A stretch of DNA of 64,000 nucleotides from Rhizomys pruinosus (taxonomy: Eukaryota > Chordata > Mammalia > Rodentia > Spalacidae), in contig VZQC01010984.1 of assembly GCA_009823505.1 (NCBI GenBank), forward strand, positions 5,079,356 through 5,143,355, given 5' to 3'. The position numbers were made by a program, and so were the translations under genes. This document shows, piece by piece, positions 43,101 through 54,084 of the stretch; position 1 is the first letter of the stretch, and each line of letters starts with the position of its first letter. The notes below the pieces were generated by a model, which did not search any database, had not been told where the DNA came from, and saw only the letters and a program-made list of their open reading frames with translations.

Positions 43101-46100
43101 GCCTCAAGGGAAGGGGCCTGGAACTTTGCAGAGATAGGGCGAAGCAAGAATCATTGTAATATCCTGAATCTTCCAGCTACAGATAACTCTGAAAGCCCAC
43201 AGAGACATCAGATAACTGGAGATCTTACGGACAGGTCTTACAAGTTCTTGCTTTAAGCCATACACAAAGTTTCATTCCCACACAGGACAAGTCCCTGGAT
43301 TAGGATACTGGGCTGTATAAGATGGAGAAAACAAGCTGAGCACTAACAAGCATTGCTCTGTGCTCCCTGGCTGAGATAGGATGTGACCAGCGCTTCAAGC
43401 TGCTGCCGCCTTGACTTTCTTACCACGACTGGCTGTGCCCTTGAACTGTGAGATAAACCCTCCTTGAGAAACTTTGGCAGAGAATTTTATCACAGCAATA
43501 GGAAAAGACTCTAAGACAAGGATATAATTTGTGTGTAAGAATACTATTTTCTCTGTGTCATCCTGAAGTTTGTAGTAGAGCGTAATTGAAGGTTTCTTGC
43601 TATAGTAGATTCTGAGACAGCATAGAAAAGTTAGATGAGTACAGGAAAATGAACTGGGAAAAGGATTTCTGTTAAAATCATCGGAGAGTAGTATTATGTG
43701 TTGTGTATTAAGTGGAACTGCTGAAGTACAGACTGGGGTTGTTGAACAAATCCTTGTGTTTGGAGAAAAGATAGTTTGGAGTCTATCCTGTCTGTTACTT
43801 TAAACAAATCATTGCCATTTTTTCTTTATCTACAACATGTGAATAGGTTTTCAACTTGTGTAGTTAGATAACACACAAAGTAAGACATTTCTATTAAAAA
43901 CTAATACATAGTGATACCCTTAGAGCATGTAAAAAGAACCTCTCTTTAGATAGATAGTGATATAGATACATCTGTGTGTGTGTGCGTGCACACATATGCA
44001 TGTATATCACACATATGTATATATATAAACATACATATACATATGTATGCTTGAAGGGTATATATTCCAAGCATACTGAAAAATTGTCTACCAATAAACT
44101 CTGATAAAGGTGATGTCACACTCCCAAATTACAAAGCAAATTAGATATGTAAGAGTAAACAATAAAGAAGCAGAATTAGGTCTTCCTCCCAAAGAATCAG
44201 ACATATCTGAAGAGATTAATTAGAAAATAACAAACAGAAGTAAAGATGAAAAATAAGAAAGATGTCCAGGGGCCTGTATGACAAGTCCCAATGGGGTTAG
44301 AGATGGAACTTGTGGAGGAGGGGAAACTGGCAGCTTAGAAGATAGAATCTTGAGAATTTTCTAGAATTGGTAAGGCAATTGCAACAAATTATAAATAGGG
44401 CTACTGCAAAGATAGAAGGTTTTTTGATTTTTGGGTTTTTTTTTTTTTTTTTTTTTTTNAGCCCCAGCTGGAACTCACTATGTAGGCTAAGCTGGCTTTG
44501 AACTCACAGAAATCCGCCTGCCTCTGCCTCCCGAGTGCTGGGATTAAAGGCATGTGCCACCATGCCCAGCATAATGAAGATTTTAAAATCTGCCAGACTC
44601 AAAGTCTTCTTTCTTATGGAGAAAAAAAAAAAATTCACATTGTACACTTTTTAATGATAGTAATAGAAAAGATAGTAAAATGAGACACTCGTGATCATCC
44701 ACTTAGAATTCTGTACTTCCCTAAACTGTGACGAAGTAAATGTACGTTAGTGAGTAACAGCAGCACACTGTGGCTGACGTCTGTTATGAAGGACATAATT
44801 TAAACATGGAAGAAAGGAATGACATGAATCTTCTTGTTTTTCAGGTAGCACACTAGGGCTGTCACTTACATTCTTTTGATCAGTATTTGGATAAAATCAT
44901 ATCCAGTTTCCTACATTGTTACAAATTAACCAAGAATGATTTCTTATGGTAGGCTTATGGAAATAAATACCAGTGCAAGTGAACTCTTGAAATAAAGAAC
45001 TAGAAAAAACATAGTATTATAACAGAATCTAAAATACTGGTGTGGGCACACATGCTTAAAAAGTTATGTGGGGGCTGGAGAGATGGCCTAGCGGTTAAGA
45101 GCGCTGACTGCTCCTGCAGAGGACCCAAGTTCGATCCCCAGCACCCACATGGTAGCTGAGAACCATCTGTAACTCCAATTCCAGGAGAACTCCAGTTCCA
45201 AGGGAATCCAACACCGTCTTCTGACCTCCGTGGCATTGCCTGACACAGGTGCACAAACCTACACGCAGACAGTACATTCATACACATAGAAAATAAATAA
45301 ATAAAATTTTTAAAAAATCTTTAAATAAAAAATAAAAAGTTATGCAAGATGTTCTTTTTTCCCCTTAATCTTGACAGTATTTTACACCCCAATATAATAA
45401 TTTATGCTATATCTACTTAAATTTGTTAATATTTCCATACGTTTAAAATATGAATCTTAATATCTAGAGGGGAATGTTAATTACCCTGAAAACTTAATTA
45501 TTTTTGATATTTTACTTCATATGAGCCATAGATTAGGGAATATCAGCGGTAGATAATTATGTATGTCAGTATATTTAGGTGGTTTTCTTATTGCTGTGAC
45601 AAAAACATCTGGCAAGCCGCCTAAGGAAGGAAGGATTTGTTTGCGTCACAGTTTGGTAAAGAAGGCGTTGGGAAGGAGCAGCCATCATTCCTGTGTTAGG
45701 AGACCAGGGCCGCTCGTGGTGTCCACGGGGAGCTGAGAGATAGAAAGCTGGTTCTCAGCTCACTTCCTCCTCCTTCCCTTCTCACTCAGTCCAAAATGTC
45801 CACATGCAGTGTGCATCATTCCTTCTTTAAGTATCTCCACAAATACCCTCACAGGCAACCCAGAGCTGAGTCTCCCAGGTAATTCTAAATCCAGTGAAGT
45901 TGACAATAAAGATGGAACCATGGTAATCAGCAGCCTTTGGTATCTTCTTACTTGAAAATATACTAGTGTCATTTTCTGAAGCCACAGTGTCCGTGGGTTA
46001 GGGTTCAGCAGGTAGCACTGACCAAATTCTAGGTAAATTTGTGAAAAGTTCATAAATTATAAATATGGATATTCATATTTTCTGTCTGAAATATTTGTAT

Positions 46101-48030
46101 TTTTCAGGTGAGTGTTGCAGTACAATGTAACTAATAAAATATTTGTGTCTTTTTATTCTTTATAGCCAGTATCTTGAAAATTATCTCTGGATGAATTATT
46201 CTCCAGAGGTATCCAGCAAGGCCTATTTAATGTCCATCTGCTGTATGGTGAATGAGAAGTTCAGAGAGAACGTCCCTGCTTGGGAGGTAACAGGACAGCA
46301 CTCCATAGCTTCTCTTCAGCAGAACCAGCTCCGGATAGCAAATGTAGGCCCAGGGTAGAGCTTTATCCAGAGTTAAACACTAGAGGGAATGGAAGGAGTA
46401 AGTGAAAGGTTATAAGACTTCCCACTATTTGCTGTGATTGAAAAATTATGGGTAGACTTATGTTTTTATTTTGTTCTTTGAAACAAAGAGTGATATAGAT
46501 TGTAAAGGCTTACATTTAGAGTTGGCAAAGTGATAGTTGTATTAATAACTAGTAGATAATGTATAAAATTAAGGCAAATGTTCATATGTTTATACTGTAA
46601 TTTCAGGGTTTTTTTTGTCAATTGGGACTATTTTTGTTTTTGAAATTTCTAATGAACTGGGGATTTCTTTTGTAGAGTCTTTCAGATAAAACCATGGACA
46701 TTTCTCTCAAACACTGACATTTCAGGACACCATAGAGCTCAGATTAGACTGTGGGTCTTAATACCTACTGAGCAGTCCTAGGGATCTCATGAAATTTCTT
46801 CAAGTTGTTATAGAAAGAAAGAGGGAAAATTTTTTGAACCAGAGTAACTTTCTCAATTTGTATGTTATAAAGACCACATTGGTGATTAGGGCTTGAAACA
46901 GAGAAATAACATGGCAGGAATTCCCCCCTTCTGCACAAGGAATACAAGAACATTCCAGATGTCAAAAACCTCAGAAAGTACTGAACCCTACATATACTTT
47001 ATGCTTTCCTATGTATTATGTTTGGTAAAATTCAGTTTATAAATTGGACCCAGTAAGAGATCAACAATAGCCAGTTATAAAATAGAATTATACCGTGTAC
47101 TAGACTAAAATGATCACTACTTCAGTACTTTGGAGTCATTACATAAAATAAAGATTAAATGAATATAAACACCTCCATGCCACTACAGTCTGCTGAGAGG
47201 GCTGAGTGTCTAGAAGCAAATAGCTTATGTAGTTTGATCTACTAGGGAGTGATTCATAACTCCAACTAAATGGAGCAAAATTTCATCACATTCCCCAGCA
47301 CAGTATACAGTTTAAAACATGAATTGTTTTTCTAGAATTTTCCTTTAACATTTTTAGTCATTTACTGAACTTGCAGGAAGCAGAATTGTGAAAAAAGGCA
47401 GACTGTCATAGATTTAGAGGACATACAAGATTTAAGAATTGGTTGGATTTGATATTTAATTGAAGTAGCATTAGGGAAGGGTGTTTTCCATAACCTACCA
47501 AATGTAGGCAACTCCCAATAATAGATGATGGTGCCATCTACCACGTAAGAACAAGGATTTGAACAATACTGCCAAGGGGTATTTAGTTTGGGTGTTTGAG
47601 TTTGTCTTGGTAATGTAATAGTAATATATAGACAACATTTCCTGGTATACAGGGGAATCCAAGGATCAAGAGCCAAGGAGAGCTGCCTGGGCAGAAATAC
47701 TTAGAATCATTAGCATGTGGTAATAGAAGTCGGGGAAGAAGAATGAACTAGAAGCTTAGGAATACTGCTGTTTAAGCAGCAAGGAAGTAGGAATACATTA
47801 AAAGGTGCTCAACTGCTGGAGAGATGGCCTAGCGGTTAAGAGCACCGACCGCTCTTGCAGAGGACCCGGGTTCGATCCCCAGCACCCACATGGCAGCTGA
47901 GAACCATCTGTAACTCCAATTCCAGGAGAACTCCAGTTCCAGGGGAATCCGAGACCCTCTTTTGACCTCTGCGGCATTGCATGACACGGGTGCACAAACC
48001 TACATGCAGACAGTACATTCATATACATAC

Positions 48031-48077
<47 letters not shown>

Positions 48078-49081
48078 AATTTTTAAAATATATTAAAAAA
48101 ATAAATAAAAGGTGCTCAACCTCTTGGGAAGAGAAGAAACTGGAGGGCTATTGGTGGGGATTGCAGGGCTCGGTTTGGAGACACGAGTGAAGACAATTAC
48201 CATAAACACAGATTTGTTGCACTTGTCTATGGCAGTGAAAAGGGCCTCGAATATTTTACGTTATTTATGTGTTGAGAGTAAAGAGCCGGTGTAAAGCAGG
48301 GGAAGCTGTACTGAGATTAATTACAGTGTGAAAACGGTAGTTTTTGTTAAGATGGGCTTTCTTTTGTTATTTAAATCAAAGAAATTAAAACACTCCGAAA
48401 TCTTAATAAGGAAATAAAGCTTAAGCTAAATATAGGCATAACCAGTGTAAGAACAAGTAAGGGAACTGAAGCCATTATCCTGTGAACTTTCCAATTCTCT
48501 CACAGTCTTGTCAGAAACCTGCAGTTCACTTGTTTTTAATGGAAGCATTCAGTGCCTATATTACACATAAAAACATAATCCTGTAATTGTTTGAGTTGTT
48601 AATAGGTTCCAAAAAACCCTACCAGTACTTCTTTAAGGGAAAAGAAAATGCATGCAAGCCAGTTCAAGATACATTTTTATTTCTTTCTTTTCAGACATTT
48701 AAGAAGAAGCCCGACCACTTCCCGTTCTTTTTTAAGTGCATCCTGAAAGCGGCGTTGGCTGAGACTGATGGCGAATTTTCACTCCATGAACAGACAGTCC
48801 TGCTGCTTTTTCTTGACCACTGCTTCAATAGCTTGGTAATTTTACTTTCTGTTTTGGTAAACTTCAGGTTTCCTTATTCTTGTAGATTGGATTTAGATGT
48901 GGTCACCTGAAAGCCATCTCTTCTGCATAGTGTAAGGCATCATGATGCTGAAATGTTTATCAACTTCTTTTCTTCATGCTCTCAACAGGAAGTAGACTTG
49001 ATACGGAGTCAAGTACAACAGCTCATCTCCCTCCCGATGTGGATGGGCTTACAGCCTGTAAGTATCTGCTTCAGAATGTTC

Positions 49082-49119
<38 letters not shown>

Positions 49120-52100
49120 AAGTGGTGTGTTTCAGACTGTAGCTTGTAATATGGATGGAAAGGTATGTTATCCAAAAGTCTACTTTCTACCTTAGAAATT
49201 TTACTGTGCATTAGCTTGTTATAAAAGTAACTTTTATAGTTTTAAGGATTGTTATGGATAATCTAATATATGTTCCACTTAAATTTAGTATTATAAGGTA
49301 AAGTCCTATTTATTGAACTTAATAGGAAGGGTAATGTATAATTGTTATCCTATGCATGTGTTTGGATGACATTAAATGGAAACTTGAATTAAAAAAAGTT
49401 TCCTTGTCCATAATATATATACAGCTTTAGAAGGTCTACATTGTTTAATATTAACTGCTACTATGTTTCCATTAAACAATAATATATATATATATATGTT
49501 TGTTAGCATATCTTCAGGATTAAGTAAAATCTGTCAAGTTGCAGTATAATGCTCTATTCAGAATTCTGTTTCCTGCTCAGAAGTGTTTTTGCATGTACCC
49601 AGATAGGCACACACATTCCTTGGGACCTGTTGATAGACTGAAAGCCTAAGACACATAGAAATAATAGTCAGATGGTGATAAATGCTTCAAGAGAATATAT
49701 GCTGGCGTCAGCACTTTCTCGTTGTCCTAGTTACTTTCTGTTACTGCGCTAGAACACTGGCAGAAGTGTGTTGGGGACAGAAGGGTTTCTTTCACCTTAC
49801 GGCTCCGGAGGGCCAGGGCAGGAACTCAGGGCAGGAACCTGGAGGCCAGGACTGAAGCATTGACCATGGAGGAGTGAATGCTGCTTTTACTGGCTTGCTG
49901 TTCTGATCTGGGCTCAGCCTGTTTTCTTTCCTTTTTTTTATAAAACAATCTTTAAATTTTTAATTGGAAAATATTTGAATAGACATTTATATAAAAATGC
50001 AGCATTTATCTGAAATAAAATCTGTGAAAAGACACTCAACATTATTATTTAAATAAAAATTAATCTCATAATAAAATATTATGAATTTGTCTGTACTCAA
50101 AAATAACCAAATATCTTGGAATAAACCTAACCAAGGAAATGAAGGATCTTCTTAATGAAACTTCAGCATTCTCAAGGAAAAATAGGGGAAGACAGTAGAA
50201 CTTGGAAATGAACTCATGTGCTCATGGAGTGGTTGAATTAATATTACTAAATGACCATCAAAAGTAGTCTATACGTTCAACACAATCAAAATTTCAGTGT
50301 CCATCTTGTAGAAATAGGAAAATAACAGTACTAAAATTGATAAAGAAAGAACACCAATATTCTTCAGATAACTGATCACTGCTGGGTGAAAAAGAGTTCA
50401 TCTTTAAAAAATTTTTTTTTTAAATTTTATTTCTGTATGTGTATGAATGTACTGTCTGCATGCAAGTTTGTGCACCCGTGTCGTGCAATGCCGCGGAGGT
50501 CAGAAGAGGGTGTCGGACTCCCCTGGAACTGGAGTTCTCCTGGAATTGGAGTTTCCAGACGGTTCTCGGCCGCCATGTGGGTGCTGGGGATCAAACCCAG
50601 GTCCTCTGTAAGAGCGGTTGGCACTCTTAACCGGTAGGCCATCTCTCCAGCCCCAAGTTCATCTTTTTAAAGGGAGTGATACTAGACAGTCTGAACAGGC
50701 TCCAGTATATGAACTGGCTTCACAAAGTTAACTTGATAACCCTTAACATATATGACAGAACACGTGAAGCCCTGTGAGTGGGCTATTGGAAGGGGAGGGC
50801 AAAATATGATTAAGATGTATTGTATGAAATGGACAGCATTTCAATAAAAGTTTGTTTTTTTTTTTACTTTTTTTAATAGAATACTTTTATTGATGTTTTG
50901 TGTATGCCTTTACTTTTCCTTTTTTTTTTTTGAGACAGGGTCCCCCTAAAGCCCCCGCTGGCCAGCCTGTCACTCAATCTGTAGACCAGGCTGGCCTTGA
51001 ACTTAAAGAGATCCTCCTGCCTCTGCCTCCCGAGTGCTGGGATCAAACACGCGTGCCACCACACCCGGCTTAAAGATGGTTCTTAGCCACCATGTGGGTG
51101 CTGGGAATCAAACCCAGGTCCTCTGCAAGAGTAGTTAGCACTCTTAACCATTGAGCCATCTCTCCAGCCCAGTATTTTGTGTATTTCATACATCATTTTT
51201 CGGTCCAGTTTATACATATTCCCTTTTCCCTCAGCATGTTTTCTTATAGAACTCAGGACCACCTGCCCATGGTGGCATTACCCACAGTGGGTTGGGTCCT
51301 CTCACAGACATTGCCACAGGCCAATCCAATAGGGAGAATTCCCCAATTGAGGTTCCCTCTTCCCAGGTGTGTCAAGTTGACAGCTGAAGCTATCCAGCAC
51401 AGATTTACTTTACTTTACTTTGTTTGTTTGTTTGTTTGTTTGTTTGTTTGTTTGTTTGTTTGAAATAGGATCTTGTGGTACAACCTAGGCTGGCCTAGAC
51501 CTTTCAGTCCTCTTATCAGGGCTGACCTTAAGGGCATATGCCATACCCCAACCAGCTCCTCCCTATTTACTTTTGGTAGAATGTTTGTATGTATTTTAGT
51601 ACTGGGGTTTGAACCCAGGGCCTTGGGTAAGCGAGGTAAGCATTGTATCACTGAGCTATGTCACTAGCCTTGATAATTATTCTCTGCTCACATTGCTTGA
51701 GACTTACATTTTTTAAATCTCAGTGATTATGCTTATATGCATTCATACTTCTAATATTGCAGATTTAGATCCTTAATTTTCAAAAAAATTGATTATTGAG
51801 CTTACAGCATTGATTATAAAAAAAATAAAAAAATAAAAGGGAGTTTCTTCAATCTTACTCTTTATTAAATGTATAGAAATGAATTGAATAGTGCACTGTT
51901 TTTTGTTTTGTTTTTTTGAGACAGGATCTCTCAGTAGCCTCTGCTGCCCTGAACTCCCTATGTAGATCACACTGATCTCAGTCTCACAGAGATCCATCTG
52001 TTTCTGCCTCCTGAGTGCTGAAATTAAAGGTGCACGCCACCACACCCAGCCAGAATAGTGTTTTAAAAATAAAATTATTCATTTCTTCATTTTCAGTTTG

Positions 52101-53759
52101 TCTTGTTATTTTTAGGTTTTATCAAATGTTAATATACATATGTAGGAAACTAGCTACTGGTTTATCTAATATTTCATTCTAAATGTTGGTGTTACTGGTA
52201 GTTTAATATCATATTTCTCAGGCTGGAGAGATGGCCTAGCGGTTAAGAGCGCCGACCGCTCTTACAGAGGACCCGGGTTCAATCCCCAGCACCCACATGG
52301 CGGCCAAGAACCGTCTGAAACTCCAATTTCAGGAGAACTCCAGTTCCAGGGGAAACCGACGCCCTCTTCTGACCTCCGCGGCATTGCATGACACGGGTGC
52401 ACAAATTTGCATGCAGACAGTACATTTATACACATACAAAAATAAATAAATAAATAAATAAAATTTTAATATCATATTTCTCTTTCAGGCACGATTGGAC
52501 TTGGAATTAAAAAAGACACCAAAACTAAGAAAATTCTGGAACCTGATTAAAAAGAATGATGAAAAGATGGACCCGGAGGCAAGAGAACAGTACGTTGGCA
52601 GCACGCCGTCCCACACTTGGGGGGACGGGGCTTACAGCTCCCGAAGGAGCTTTCACTATTTATTACAGGAATAGTTTTTACAGGGACACTTCCACTTCGT
52701 CACGCTTTCCTCCTGTCAGTGATGAGCACCGCGGCTGCCCTTCCTGTTGTCATGAGCTGTGCTGAACCCTTCCTGCCGCCTTCAGGCCATTAGTCCAAGT
52801 TTTTGTTCTTTTCCTTCCTTCTTTCTTCTTTCTGGTTTTTTGAAAATGAGGAAAAGAGAGGAGGCAGGGTTAACAAGTAAAGAAAACTTTTCCCCAAAGA
52901 GAAAAGTCCATGTATCAAGCAGGAATTGTGCTTTGGATCTATATTTAAAACAAAAAAAAAAATCTCCCCTACTTTGTAAGTAAGAATTGGATTTTTTTTT
53001 TTCCTACATAAAAGATACTTCTAAGGATTTTATTGGTAGAAAAGCAGTTGATTCAGGTGGCAGAACTTGAAGCAGAGGTGCAAGCTGTGTGTATTACTTG
53101 GGCAAAAATAAGTAAAAAGTTGAACCAGAGGTGGAATTGAAGGCAAAAAGGCGGTGATAGAGAATAAGGGGATACTTTATAGGTGTTGGTCAAGTACTGA
53201 CAATGAAATTGACAGTTAAGAGTAGTTTTCTGGCTAGGAGGTTGGGTAACAGTGAGAAGAGTCACCAAGAGGGAGGACGCCTGGCAGTAAAGAGGACGCT
53301 TTCAGCTAGCATCTGCATGTTCAGAGGAGTGTCGAGAATGCATCTGAGCAGGTTCATGTGTGGACAGTGACTGAGATTATTCTGTGAGGTATACAACCAT
53401 GAACAGACGGTTCCCAAATACTGAGGGAAAGTGGGACTTGGAGTTGTGCTGCTGGTGACTCCTGAAGAGGGAAGAATTGAAAAGCTGCATGTCAGGAGGA
53501 GAGGAGTGAGAGCTGAGGACCGGGGTGGCAGGGTCCGAGGAGGAAATCCCAGGCCCTTCTCTCTCATATCTTCCCAACCAAAATCTTGGCATCTTTACAG
53601 TATTTGACTACTGCTTTTTATTTTATTTTTTTTCTAAGAAACTGTTTTTCCATTACTCAGTGTAGTTTAATTCTGTTTCTCTGTGGTTCTGACTTTTTTG
53701 TCCTGTGTGACTGCACCTTTCTTTAGATGATTGTCGTGAGTTCAGATTTTGCTTAGCCA

Positions 53760-53811
<52 letters not shown>

Positions 53812-54046
53812 TGTGTGTGTGTTTGTCTGTGTATGGGGGGATCTCTCTCTCTTTATTTTATTTTATTTTTTTTTTATCTTTTCGAGACACGGTCTCCCTA
53901 TAGCCCAGCCCCAGCTGTTCTAGAACTCACTCTGTAGACCAGGCTGGCCTTGAACTCACAAAGATCTGCCTGCCTCTGCCTCCCAAGTGCTAGGATTAAA
54001 GGTGCACACCACCACACCCGGCTTGGGATCTCTCTCTCTCTTAAGC

Positions 54047-54084
<38 letters not shown>

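Larger units (their letters stand above)
40911..46165 (+). other. Aqr: Aqr intron 4
   Basis: About 5.3 kb. Contains MIR relics, a B2, rodent repeats, a solo LTR, a B1 with an N in its poly(T), and another B2. A possible antisense ID-like relic lies at 41230-41302. 43530-44420 and 44570-45000 are unique-looking apart from alternating purine-pyrimidine sequence at 43975-44050. Confidence 0.85.
49929..51229 (+). mobile_element. LINE-1-derived insert with later SINEs
   Basis: Flanked by CTCAGCCTGTTTTCTT (49913-49928) and CTCAGCATGTTTTCTT (51230-51245), 15 of 16 identical. The body has decayed L1 ORF2 text ('atatcttggaataaacctaa', 'gaactcatgtgctcatggag') and an L1 3' end at 50745-50860 ('gattaagatgtattgtatga', 'tttcaataaaagtttg'). 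B2 and B1 copies sit inside it. Confidence 0.65.
49727..51402 (-). repeat. Rodent interspersed repeat split by a 1.3-kb insert
   Basis: Left part 49727-49928 ('ttactttctgttactgcgct', 'gggcaggaacctggaggcca', 'tactggcttgctgttctgat'); right part 51230-51402 ('aggaccacctgcccatggtg', 'gaggttccctcttcccaggt', 'tgtgtcaagttgacagctga'). Same family as 45580-45935. Confidence 0.7.
49058..52488 (+). other. Aqr: Aqr intron 7
   Basis: About 3.4 kb. (GT)n at 49086-49117 and (TA)n near 49484, then a rodent repeat split by a 1.3-kb L1-type insert carrying a B2 and further SINEs, a (TTTG)n tract with a B4-like SINE, an old B1, and a B2 that ends 24 bp before exon 8. Confidence 0.85.

Noticed and set aside
42718..43282. 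Possible retroviral coding sequence with the LTR
   Set aside because: The segment between the duplications is a single LTR length, with no coding motifs and no second LTR.
44030..44075. Imperfect inverted repeat GTATGCTTG / CAAGCATAC
   Set aside because: Only nine bases per arm in a biased, alternating purine-pyrimidine stretch; easily produced by chance.
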